From: Nemophila menziesii
Lineage: Eukaryota; Streptophyta; Magnoliopsida; Boraginales; Hydrophyllaceae
DNA length: 64,000 bases
Reading direction: 5' to 3'
Assembly (NCBI GenBank): GCA_029959085.1
Contig: JARWIR010000010.1
Span: forward strand, 11,615,001-11,679,000
In this document: piece by piece, positions 47,174 to 58,790 of the stretch
Layout of the letters: every line of letters begins with the position of its first letter
Numbering within the stretch: the first letter of the stretch is position 1
The notes under the pieces: generated by a model
The model's database searches: none
The model's input: the letters and a program-made list of their open reading frames with translations, nothing else
Told to the model about the DNA's origin: nothing
Translations under genes and position numbers: made by a program

Positions 47174-47220
47174 CCGAGGTAACTCGTCTAACTTTGACAG
47201 ACGTTAAACAAAAGTGCTAC

Positions 47221-47236
47221 ACGGGAGACAACCCGT
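47221..47236 (+). other. Post-ORF hairpin with AGACAA loop, internal B
   Basis: ACGGG-AGACAA-CCCGT, identical to internal A. Confidence 0.75.
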
Positions 47237-47490
47237 AATCTCGTTTATGTTTTTACATTTTTAGTTTTTTATTTATGTTTAGTTTAGTTAATTTTAGTTG
47301 ATATTGCATATTTGAGGAAGGTATTAGTGTTTTTGATGATTAGGTATTGGAGAAAGTTAGGGAAGCGAGCAAAAGTTTTTGGAACGGAGAAACTTCGGCA
47401 AGTCATATCTTTGCGCTCGGATGTCGGAATCAGGTGATCTTTGAGCCTAAACTGCATAACTTTTCGAGATCTTGGTGTTGGGGAGGTTTT

Positions 47491-47860
47491 TGCCAAGTGC
47501 GGTACACCGAACCTCAGCCGCGGTGCAACGCAGAGGAGAAACCCGTGCCACGGGGTCGAGCCACGTGTTTTATCCAGAAAGGAAAAAAAATATAGCTGAT
47601 GGGTCTGGTATACCGGACCCTATACCGCGCCATGCACTGCATAAACACGTGCCACGGGGTCCTACCACGGGTTTTTTGACGTAGGAGGCGCGGAGCACCC
47701 CCGCGGTACACCGGACCATGGTCCGCAACTCAAAAACGCGTGCCACGGGGTCCTACCACGGGTCCAATCCAGTGAGCAAAAAATTTTGACCCATCAGATG
47801 CTGCGGTGTACCCCGCGGTACACCCCCTGGTCCGCAGGGGTAGTCCGCACGAGCCGCCAG
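47491..47860 (+). other. GC-rich palindromic island, internal B
   Basis: Near copy of 40408-40790 with one GGGTCCTACCACG unit fewer. Confidence 0.62.
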
Positions 47861-47869
47861 AGAGAGAAA

Positions 47870-48290
47870 AGAAAGGATTTCAAGCTTATAAGGAGATCTA
47901 ATGCTTATTATTCCGAATTTATCAAATCTTAAACCTCTTTCTTCTCTCCAAAACTCTCCCAACTCCATTAAAGCTCCAACAAACCTTCACCTAACATCAA
48001 AACACCACCAAATCACCATGAATTCTCATCCAAATCCTTTCCCACATCATTACAAAGAAGATTCAAGCACCCAAAGCATATCAAAACACCTAGAAACCAA
48101 GAATCAAAACCATGAATTTCAAGAGCTTCTTCTCAAATTCCTTAATCCCATATCATCAAAGCTTGATTCAATCATACCCACATGGAGAATTGTCATCCTA
48201 ACACCTTTCCTAACCACAATAAAGCTTGTTCCACCTATGATTAAGTTACAAATTTCAAGAGTGTTCAAAGCTTTGAGTTGGGGGTAAAAA
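47870..48290 (+). other. C/A-rich leader before ORF2 remnant, internal B
   Basis: Near copy of 40800-41220, ending in GAGTTGGGGGT (48275-48285). The 128-codon frame (47901-48287) differs from copy A at only two residues, which mainly reflects the youth of the duplication. Confidence 0.5.
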
Positions 48291-48775
48291 GAGATGATGA
48301 AGAGAATAGAGATATTATCAAGTGTATGGGATATGAAGAATCAAAGCAAGGTATTGGGTAAGCTCTAGAAGATTTCAATTGAGATGGGTACTAGTTCTGG
48401 AATAAATTACAAGGTAAATCGGATCAAGAGAATAGAGGAAAGCTAGCTGTGGTGAATTCAAAGAACAAAAAGGTTTAAACTTTCATAAGGAAGAAACCAC
48501 AACCTCTACAATCGATAGTCCTTTAACCCAAGATGAACAAAAGCTTCTGGGACGCTAGTAGCTGTATTCAAAACATATTCCTGAATGAACAACTGTCACA
48601 TGAGAGATTATTCAAAGAGCAAAGTTGGAAGAAGATAAACAAGAGATTTCTAGAGTGTGATTGATTGGGATGGAGCATAAGAAGATGTAAGGGAAAGCGA
48701 AATTGGTGATATTAGAAATTTACATACATGAAAGCACTGCACCCTATTCCGGGTATTGATCAGGCGAGGTAAATA
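48291..48775 (+). pseudogene. Decayed ORF2 remnant, internal B
   Basis: Same fragments and the same large deletion as 41221-41700, so ORF2 was lost before the two internal regions separated. Confidence 0.6.
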
Positions 48776-50344
48776 GCCTCGAAGATTATGTTTTCTTTCT
48801 TCCTTACCTTTTCTTTATGTGCAATATCTGTAAATTTTTAATTTTCTTTTTGAGTCTTTTCGAGTCGTGGGGACACGGCTTATTTTTGAGTTGGGGGTGT
48901 GGGGATTCGTTGTCTCTCATCTCCATTTTTTCTGTTTTTAGGTAAAATTAAAATTTTTATGAGAAGGTTTAGATGTATGTAGAGTGTGTTTAATAGCTTC
49001 AAAGCATAAGCTCAGTGAGTTAATGCTAGTAAGTAGTATGTTTATGAGCTATTTTATTTTGTATGCTTTGAGTATTTGCAGGAAAACACACATTGATAGT
49101 AAAAAGAAGATTAGAGAGCAATGCGATAGAAAGTATGTTCGATCTCAGGGAACCTTGAGAAGTGTGTAGGCCGTGAGATCCAAGCTAATTGATAAACCCA
49201 TTTGATGAAAGTGCTAAAGTTAAGAAAATAACGAAAATGCATAGTGTAGAAAGTGATTAAGGCGGTTCTTTCATATTAAAGCCCTTGAAGCCTTTTTATA
49301 CCTTCTCACCTTGTGATTTTTGATTTTATATGATATATCCTTCTCCGCCCCTTCTAGCCTTTCTAAAGCCTTTTTATTGAAACACATTATAAGCCATATC
49401 CCTTTAGATTATAGGACTTTTCCGTATGACCCGCACTCGAATCGTGATGCATAGACAGTTGTTTTAGAGCTTGAGTTTGGGGTGGTGGGTCCACCATTAT
49501 GGGAATTGTTATTGGGTTGGGATTTTTGAGCTTATTAATTGTGCTTTGTGCTTTATATTGATGATGATTCACAGATTTGTATTGTAATCCTTTGCGGGGG
49601 TAATAGTGAATGAAAAAGAAGCTACGAGCTAATTTTGCCAATAAGGGCATAAAAATATATATATGAGAAAATTAGTGTGATATCTCAACATAAAAAGAGA
49701 ATCATAGCTATACAAAAGAAAAATTGATTTGAAAAGAAAATATATATATTCGGACCGGCAAAGTGGAATTTTTATGTGAACATCTTATGATTTAATTGGG
49801 TTATTGGGGATGCTATGCATCAAGAAATCATTGGGTTGAGTGAAAAACGTTTTATGAGAGTAACTCAAGCTCTAGGGCGATTCGTTGATGGCTAGTGAGG
49901 AGAGAGCCAAAAGCTCACTCTAAATTATCCAAATATACTTATCATACCGTCCCTAAGCCTAAATTACAACCTTAAAGACCTTTTGATTCTTTGCTATGTA
50001 ATTGAGAAGTGATTGAGCCAATAGAGAGTAGTTAAATGGATCTTTGGACACTAGTGAAGTTCGATGAACAATCTATAGCTTCCTTGGTGAACTGAGTAAA
50101 GTTCCTCTACTTCTTACATTGCGAAACTAATCTGATCTTGAATTCAAGCCGTGTTGACTGTGGATATGAGAAGTGTACAGGTATGTAGTTTATAAATATT
50201 ATTACATGAGATTGTCTGAGTAGTTGCTTTAAGTTTATTCTCCATATTCTTCTATCTTCTGTCATCTGTGCTTAATTGACCTAGGTGTGTATTTAGAGAC
50301 TTCCCTTTGTTTTTATCTTTATTGTATCGGGACGATACAACTTT
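48776..50344 (+). other. Family-2 3' noncoding region, internal B
   Basis: Near copy of 41701-43272, including GAGTTGGGGGT at 48888-48898 and the inverted repeat GATCTCA/TGAGATC at 49141-49180. No ORF. Confidence 0.75.
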
Positions 50345-50356
50345 GAGTTGGGGGTT
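50345..50356 (+). promoter_or_regulatory. Polypurine tract of internal B
   Basis: GAGTTGGGGGTT, one base shorter than in internal A, next to LTR-c. Confidence 0.8.
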
Positions 50357-51854
50357 TGATGTCTCCTCATTTGTGATAGATTTATATTAGGATGAGACAT
50401 CATTTTTAGTGATTTCGAAGTCATTATAGTCGATTTTCTTGAGAAATGCTACACTTTTCTATTTTGAGTCTTGATTTAGTAAAATAATATTTTTAGAGCA
50501 TATTGGGTTTAATTATTTAGTGTGAAGTTTTAAAGATAATTATGGAGATTAATTAGATTCCAAGTCAAAGACTACAAGATATGGAAATAGATAAGCATGG
50601 TAATTGGAGATAAGGAAACAAAAGCTAAAAATATGGAAAAGGAAAAGCTGCCTTAATCCTGAATTTCTGCACCTACGACCACAAATCAGCTTATATCTCA
50701 AAAACGGTGTGGAATTTGGAGAAACGTTCAAGAGAAAAGTTGAAGAGCTTTCCGAGACGATCAATTTGGTATATTCATACGCGTCAAACGGATGAATATC
50801 GAAGTTGTTAGAGCCAAAAGAAGATCGGACCTGTTTCATGTTTTTAGGGTTACGAATTTGAGTGGGGCTTGGAGTCCACTACTTACTTCTCCTTCAAGAA
50901 AACGAATTAGGGCTTCCAAGATACCTATAAATACACCCTCTTATCATTGTAAACATGTCCTTGCTCAGTTCTAAACATTAGCTTAAATTATAAACAATAG
51001 CTTAGTCCTTTACATTAATATTCATCCTTAGAATCAAGCTATTCATTAAAGAAGCAAGCTGACCTGTAGAGGAAGACAAGAAGAAGAAGATTGGAGACTG
51101 ACAAACTCCTCTTCTACATCTCACCTTCTCTATATTTAGAGTAATTAGCTATAGATCTATTCTCAACCATATTTCTAAGCTTTTATTCTGTAAGTTTACC
51201 TTTAATTGTTGGATTATTATTTGGTCTTTCATTCATAAATACTATTTGTTATTTTAATTTTGAGCTTGGCGTATATTGTTATTATGTGTTTTGACTTATT
51301 GTTACACCTTAGATTTGGCCAATCTTAGGATTAATCTTAGTTATTGACAACACCACATAATCGTCTAGTTTTGATACCTTGCCTAACTAGATAGCCATTA
51401 AGGTTTGATTTAATCACCAATCATTACTTAGGAATCCCTAGTAGTTGAGAGGTTGCTCCTAAGCCTAGAAAAGGCTAGGTAGAATTTAGAATCCTGGTTA
51501 ATATATAATGCTTAATCTGTGACAGGTTAGAATAACGATTTAGAAATAGACTCATGTTAGTAATCCTAATCTATTTGACTTACATTCGTATCTAGTTATT
51601 TGTTTTGTTTATTTGTTTTAATTATTTAATTGCGTAGATTGTTATTTCATCTTTTTATATTTTTATTTTAAACATCTAAATTCATCAACGCTTGTTAAAT
51701 ATAAGTAGATCTAACGGATACAATCTCTGCGAACGAACTTGACTTATCATTAAAACTTGCATACGATCTGTGATACTTGCAGTGAGTTCCATGGTTCTCA
51801 AGGGTGTGTGACTCTTTATTTATCTATTATTTTATCACACCTTTTCCCCCACCA
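50357..51854 (+). repeat. Family-2 LTR-c (1498 bp)
   Basis: TGATGTCTCC to CCCCCACCA; TATAAATA at 50926-50933. It is followed by the right ACAAT. Confidence 0.92.
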
Positions 51855-51859
51855 ACAAT
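51855..51859. repeat. Target site duplication ACAAT, right
   Basis: Pairs with 29056-29060. Confidence 0.92.
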
Positions 51860-54800
51860 ACAATAAATCTGACATCTTGGGATTCAATGCGTTTTTCCCC
51901 GTTGGGCGTGACAATAATGAACTATTAATCGTGGCATACACTAGATAGTGACAAAAATGAAGCCTATATGTGGCTAACAATTGTGGCATTTGATAGATTG
52001 ATACGATTATAATGAAATTCTTATGACATTTAATATAATTTGATATAATAGACTAAGTTAGAATTCATAAAAATATAAGAAACTCACAAATTTACTAACC
52101 TGGATATATGGTAAATAAATGTAAGAAAATGGATGGCTTAAAATTCTGCAATCTTGTCTGGTGTTTCAAATTGATTCAATGAATCAACATTCAAAGTTAG
52201 TACGAATTTGTGGAGATTTAAAGTAGTAGAATGGAGGGATTAAATGAAGAGAGGAACTTGTTAATTGCAATGAAGTTTTGTATTTGGGATCAGATGGTAC
52301 AGAGAAATTTTGCGGGTCAGGGGGCAATGGTGTTAGTGTAGATTTGATGGGTAATTAGGTTTTATTTTAAGCATGTGAGTTAGGCTTTTACAATATGGAT
52401 TGGGCTTTAATTTTATTTTTAAAGCTAAATTTATTTATAAGAAATAGTTAACGTATTGCTATATTAAACACTAAACCAAAATTATAGAGACATATATATA
52501 TACAATCAAATTCATAAGAAATGTAAGAGGAACGAGGAACTCCATGTATATAATAGAAATAAGAAAGGAAAATCCAAGAGAAAAGATAACCAGAAAGGAC
52601 ATAACTTAGAAAACGACCTAAATATAATAATCTATGGAGCTTGTGTGAAATTTCAGTAGTGAAGTTGCATTTTGATATTAAGTCGAATAATATTCAATAA
52701 ATTACCTACCACTCATTTATCTTTAATTTTTAATATAATACATGTGTAACCTTACCACTAGAGAAACTATTAATCTAACACACTATTCTTTCATCGTCCA
52801 TATGTCTTGATGTAGATTATACTTGACCCTTGAGAAAAAACATAAGTTTGAGTGCTAGAATTCAAAACCTTTAGTGGATGAATAAAAAGAGAGCTACAAC
52901 AGCATATAAACGTAAGAGAACAAAGCAAGAAATTATCTGATAATAAAATGGAGATGAAACTTACCTTCACTAATTTTTCCAATATTTTATAAACTCAAAT
53001 CCTTTGCCATCACTTCATCTTGATAGCTGCAAATAATGTTTTATATTATTCAAACATTAAAATACTCTATGATATGTTACCTAATTCATGACTAGACTAA
53101 ATAAACTAGTCTTAGATGGACTTCAACCACGTGAACAACTAGACCCACATTTACTTACGAGAGTATCTAAAAGCATACAACAAAATAATGATTGTTTCTT
53201 CTCATTACTCTTTAATGGAAAATAAAAGATTATTCTATAATGGCAACTTGTTAATCATATTCTCAAAGATCTATAAACATTGTGGTTGTGGTGGTTATAT
53301 TTTGCTATTATATTTGTTATAATCCCATGATTAGATGAGTTGTAACTGTTACAACATTATTTTTTAATTCAAACTATGTGGTTTATTCTATTCTATACCA
53401 ATTTATTAGATAAATAAGGTAAAGATTCTTCTAAAAAATGATAGGTCACGTACATGTAAGCATCTACAAAAGGTTCAGGTGTTTGAAGTGAACTTAAAAA
53501 ACTAAATGAATAAAACATTCTTTCAATAAAGTTAAATTGTTATCAATTGCCTAAATAAAAATGGACAACCTCCTAGACATTCCAACATAGGCATGTCTAG
53601 GCCATTTTTCAAGGAAAAATATACATACTTTTACCAAGAAAACAACATTTATCTTGTTAACTTGAAATTTTTTATCCTGAACGAAAAGTGTATCTCAGAT
53701 TAAACATGGTATTAAACTTATTTAAACAAGTTTGGTTAGTATGCATAAACCTACAAAATGGAGTAGCATATATATATTTACAGTCAAATGAAGTTTATAT
53801 ATTGGCATGTAAATCTTACCATGATAATCATAAACTCTTCATGGTGGATTGAAATGTCATGACCAACAATCTTATCCATTCTTTGTTTCGTTATGCTCCC
53901 ATTGATGAAGATTGCCTACCATTGAAGAAAAAAAGAGAAACTATTAAGCCCACTATCCATATCTTTATTCAAATTAACCAAAATTTTAATTATACAATAA
54001 TCCAGATTTAAATACCAATTAAGATAAACCTAAGGAAAATTTCACTCAACAGTTATTATTGTCACCCAACACTTCTTATTGATGAAATCGAGAGAGGGTA
54101 ATATGAATCAGTCTAGAACAGATAATTGGGTTGGATGAATTAGACTAAATCTCTTGACTTCAGATATCTTATAGGTAAAACAATTCTAAATAAACCTTAT
54201 ATAATACAAGATTATGCTAATAATATAATTATCATGGAATCTAATTATATGTACTTGACATTTTGCAAGACCTTGCGTAAAAGTATGACTACCATTTAAC
54301 AAAATACAATACAATAAATCTGAGATCTACAGATTCAATGTGTTTTCCCCCTTTGGGTGTGACAATAATTAACTATTAATTGTGGCCTACACTAGATAGT
54401 GACAAAAATGAGGCATATATGTTGCTAACAATAGTGGCCTATGTTAGATTGATACGATTATAATAAAATTCTTATGACATTACATATAATTTGATATAAT
54501 AGACTAAGTTAGAATTCATAAGAATATAAGAAACTCGCAAATTTACTAACCTGGATATATGGTAAACAAATGTAGGAAAACGACTGGCTTAAATTCTGCA
54601 TTCTTGTCTGGTGTTTCAAATTGATTCAATGAATCAACATTCAAAGTTAGTACAGATTTATGGAGATTTAAAGAAGTAGAATGGAGTGATTAAATGAAGA
54701 GAGAAACTGGTTAATTGCAATGAAGTTTGGTATTTGGGATTAGATGGTACAGAGAAATTTTTTGCTGAGGCAGGATGGTGTTATACAACTATAGTAGTAT

Positions 54801-55265
54801 ACAATAATGAGGACTGTTTCTTATTTAGGGTAGATTTGATGGGTAATTAGGTTTTATATTAAACATGTGAGTTGGGCTTTTACAATATGGATTGGTCTTT
54901 TATTTTATTTTTAAAACTAAAATAATTTATAAGAAATAATTATATATTTAGGCCTAAAATGCCACAATTCTTCTTGAACTATAGGGAAATAATCTTTGTT
55001 TCCTAAATTTAGATCAATACAATTTTTTTTATTAAATTTTTTTATTAAAAAATAATTGAATTATAAATATATATTAATTAACATTCTCTATATTTTTAAT
55101 TTGCGGCTGCTGGTCAACTAGATAACTTTTTTTTATTTAGGCGAGCTTTTTTCTTTTTTACAATTATTCAGATAAAAATATATCATTGTGACTTTTTGAT
55201 TGTTTCTTTAAAAAAATTTCATCTATGGCTCCGTTATAATTTTTCGTCATAGATAAAAAAAAATC
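51860..55265. repeat. Unit M copy II, right part
   Basis: 51880-52440 matches 21700-22250 of copy I. At 52447 the sequence jumps back to material equivalent to 26080 (copy II) and then repeats the block matching 20530-21690 (53030-54200) and the block matching 21700-22560 (54345-55265). So the second half of unit M occurs again, complete with the unoccupied insertion site at 54301-54320. A 70-bp insert is present near 54085-54160. Confidence 0.65.
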
Positions 55266-55539
55266 CAAAAAAAAAATCACATTGATATATTTTTGCTGAA
55301 GTTTAATAACCAGCAGTGGTGGTGAAAAAAGTAATTCTTTTTTGTTATATTACTCATTTTATAAGTTATTTTAATAAAAATGCTTATAATGGAAAGAATT
55401 AATTGTTTAGCTTAATTATAAAAGGACACTGGAGGTCTGAATGTAGAATTATCCCATTATAAATAGAAAGTCCAGTGCATGCATTAGGTTTACAATTTGT
55501 TATTGATTGGTCACATAGGCGGCTACTTTGTTTATGTTT
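55266..55539. other. AT-rich joint between unit M and L1 fragments
   Basis: Nothing recognisable. Confidence 0.4.
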
Positions 55540-56330
55540 TGAGAAATAGAGGAGGACAATAAATTATCACCTACTAAGGGAGTAAATTTTCTTAACTATA
55601 TTACAAGTTGTCCTTTACAAGTCATTTGCACAATCATTTTTGTATAAAAAATCTACATTTTTGGAAAGTTCTTCCATGAAGAAAAACATTCGTGAACCCT
55701 AAGGTTGATGTCTCTTGAGGCATGTGAGCTACATAACTACATGTGTGTCATCCCTAAAAAAAATCCTCTAAAATCATTTAATACAAAATCATCACTTTAT
55801 TTTTTAGTTGCACTATTAAAAGCAATTTCAATATTAAATTAAGCAGATCTTGGATTTTGTTTTAAACTGAGTTACCCTTTTTATTGTATATACCTTGGGT
55901 GTTTATTGGTTCCACATTTTATAGGGTGACCCTTATAGCCTCATATTTTATATTTGCATTATAGAATTCATCACATGCTATAGATTCTCTATAAACTTTT
56001 TTAATAGGGACAAGGTTTGAGTTTTCATATAATATTTCATTTTTTGCCTTCTATATGTGCGAACACATCATGCCTGCTTTCTCTACTACGGGGATATGTC
56101 TATCCTTTTCTTTATTAGTTTATGATTTTATTATTTTAAAATATCATTCTTCTATTTGAATTATCCTTTCGTTAGGTAATTTAATCCCCATAAGAGTTGT
56201 ATACCATGTATCTGTGGCACAATTGCATTCGAACAACATATGTTTAGTAGTTTTAGAGAAAGTATGCATAACTTGCATAGATTATTTAGGTTGTGTCTAT
56301 TATATATGTTTTGGTTGTAATATGTTTAAT
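55540..56330 (-). pseudogene. L1 C-terminal fragment (zf-RVT region), minus strand
   Basis: On the minus strand, from about 56300 downward, it reads HMLFECNCATDTWYTTLMGI, like the HLFFEC.YS..VW motif of the zf-RVT domain at the end of plant L1 proteins. KAKNEILYENSNLVPIKKVY follows, like the KARN..IF... segment. Several stops and frameshifts. The sequence below 56000 (plus coordinates) would be the 3' untranslated part. A related copy lies at 59580-60340. Confidence 0.6.
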
Positions 56331-56529
56331 TATTATTTTTTAGTCAACATAGGCTACACATAGGTAAATTATAGTCAAGTGATTATAAGAGATATTGAGG
56401 TCTGTATAATTTAAAGAGTAAAATATGTTTATAGTTTCATGATATTTAAAAAGAGGTTAAAATCATTATGAACAAGGGTTAGAGTTGAAAATTACAATCT
56501 AAGTCAGTTTTCCAACTTAACGTGAAAGG

Positions 56530-58560
56530 AAAAATGAGTTTCTTAGTTTGGATCTGCCAAGAGGTTCATGCACCTTTGACAATCAAGGTATTTAAGTAGT
56601 TAATAACCAATCATATGTCATGTTTGATTTGTCTTTTTGGAACTATTTTTAGAATCCAAAATTCATATAATATTGTAAGAAAATTTAAACATAATTTTTT
56701 TTTGTTAAAGACCCTGAGGTAGCACTCCTAAATCATGGAAATATTGGTCATGTGGCATCTTTCTATCCAAAAAGGATAATTATAGATATGTTGGAAGTCT
56801 AATATATTAAACGGTGAACTAATATAGGCTAGTGATCAAGCATTACTTTGCACGATTGAAGACATAAATACTAAGAAAGTTCTCTATATGTCTTTAGTAT
56901 GTTCTCACATTCCACCAACTAGTCAAAGACTGAAATTATGGGATACACTGAGAGACTTGGAAAGTATAGCTAACAACAATACTTGTTGCATTTAAGGATA
57001 TTTTTATGAAGTTATGGAGTTAAAATATATACGCCATGAACCATATCTAGTTGTTCATACCAAAAAGATGAATGAGTGTGTAAATGATTTACATCTTACA
57101 AAAATACAAGGAACAAGTCCTTACTATGTTTGGACAAAGTATGTTTGAGAGAAAGAAATGTGAACCATAAAAATTGAGTTCATAGAAAGTTGATTTCTCA
57201 ATTCCCATGCAACAAGCTAATATTAACTCACCAGGACTATTAGATTATCATAGTCTTATTCTAGATATGCCAATAAGGAAAACAATTAAGTTCATATCTC
57301 CTTTCAATTTTTATGATTCCTAGAACAACCAGGAAACGTTTGACGATATTGTTAAAAAAATATGGACCAGAAATATCAAGGGAAATCACATATTTCAGGA
57401 GGCACAATAGTTTCAAGTTTTTAAAAGTAAACTGATGTTATTAACAAAGAGTATCTACAAAATACTTTAGCTAATATTACCAATCTAAGGGACAAAATTA
57501 AAGTAGTTCAACTATGCAGACATAAATGAGATACAAGCAAGGAACAACTCAAAAATTATAATGAATTGGCTAAATAATTATCAAAGAAGCTTCTTAATGA
57601 AGGATCATTGTTGAAACAACAGTCTAGATACCAGTTTCTTGATGGAGGGAAGGAGAATACTAAGTATTTCCACCATGCCATGCAAAATTTAAGATTATAA
57701 AGTACCTCTATGAAAATAATGGATGATGAGGGGAAAATTATTACTAAAGAAGAAAATATGGCTAACGTACATCAAACAATTAAGAACCTTATAAGGGGTC
57801 TTGATTGATGAGATATGCCAGAAGAGACTTAATAAAGAGGAGATAAATCAACTTACTAATACAATATCAGATAACGAAATAAATTATGCATTATGGAGTA
57901 TTAGAATAAGTAAAAGCCATAAGCCAGATGGATTTACCTCATGATTTTTAAAACTCTCTTGGAGTATAGTGGAGACTAATATTATCAACACTATGAAAAA
58001 TACCTAATATACTCAGTGAAAACAATTAAACAAATATAAATTTGGTTCCCAAGACTCAAAATCTAACAATTGTTAAAAGCTACAAACCAATTGTCTGTTG
58101 CGACGTGATCTACAATATAATAGATAATGTTATAACCAAATTATTGAAGAATATATTAAGCTAAACTTTAAGATATTTGAAACATAAAGATAACACGTTG
58201 AAACTTCATATAATAAATGATTATAACTCTCTTAATTGGTACTCTGTTATCAAAACTTTAAGTGTCATGAAGTTTCTACATAAATATATATCTTGCATAA
58301 GAATGTGAATGTAGACAACCTCATATTTTATTAATATCAAAGGTATCCCACATGTTTTAGGATTTAAGAGGGACCTTCTTCCCATATATGTTACTTAAAT
58401 GTCTGAAATACTTACATAAATTATGCTTATAGGGGCCAAAACAAAAAGAATTTTGAATTACATTTATGGGTGTTGCACTAATAGATTGAAGAAAATTATA
58501 TATACCATTATGAAAATTCCTGAAAAACATCTTCGTGTGAGGTAATTGGGAGTAAGTCTT
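56530..58560 (+). pseudogene. L1-type LINE endonuclease and reverse transcriptase remnant
   Basis: Plus-strand L1 sequence in shifting frames. 56550-56700: endonuclease start (LITNHMSCLICLFGT, IQNSYNIVRKFKH), paralogous to 9571-9720. About 56880-56990: IPPTSQRLKLWDTLRDLES, like the VYG.N...R..LW..L segment. About 57250-57420: ISPFNFYDS and KKIWTRNIKGNHIFQ. About 57610-57690: SRYQFLDGGKENTKYFHHAM, matching SR..WL..GD.NTKYFH. About 57830-57960: SKSHKPDGFTS and LKLSW, matching KSPGPDGF...FFK..W. About 58080-58130: SYKPIVCCDVIYNII, matching DYRPI..C...YKII. About 58330: INIKGIPHVLG. The YADD box is not found. Many stops; dead. Confidence 0.78.
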
Positions 58561-58790
58561 CAAACAAACCGAACCAAAGTTTAGCTATTTGGGATTATTC
58601 TGGTAATATTTTAGTGAGTTTAAGTTTGAGTTTTGTTCAAACAATCCTTGTTATTTAAGTTTAGGCTTGATTCATTAATTTTTTTTTAAACATGAGTTCT
58701 GCTTGATTGGGTTGTTAAAGATCCTTTAAGGATTGTTTATTTTTCTATGATATATATATATATATTATATATTGGGATAAGTAATGTGAT
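58561..58790. other. AT-rich sequence with (TA)n run
   Basis: A TA microsatellite lies near 58750-58770. No gene seen. Confidence 0.5.

Larger units (their letters stand above)
29061..51854 (+). mobile_element. Family-2 Athila-like tandem array (three LTRs, two internal regions)
   Basis: LTR-a 29061-30560, internal A 30561-43285 (with a 7.1-kb nested element), LTR-b 43286-44786, internal B 44787-50356, LTR-c 50357-51854. One ACAAT duplication flanks the whole, so it behaves as a single insertion later expanded, most simply by unequal exchange between LTRs. The LTRs differ by about two dozen changes in 1500 bp between a and b (by-eye count). The elements lack reverse transcriptase, RNase H and integrase core and are non-autonomous. 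Confidence 0.9.
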
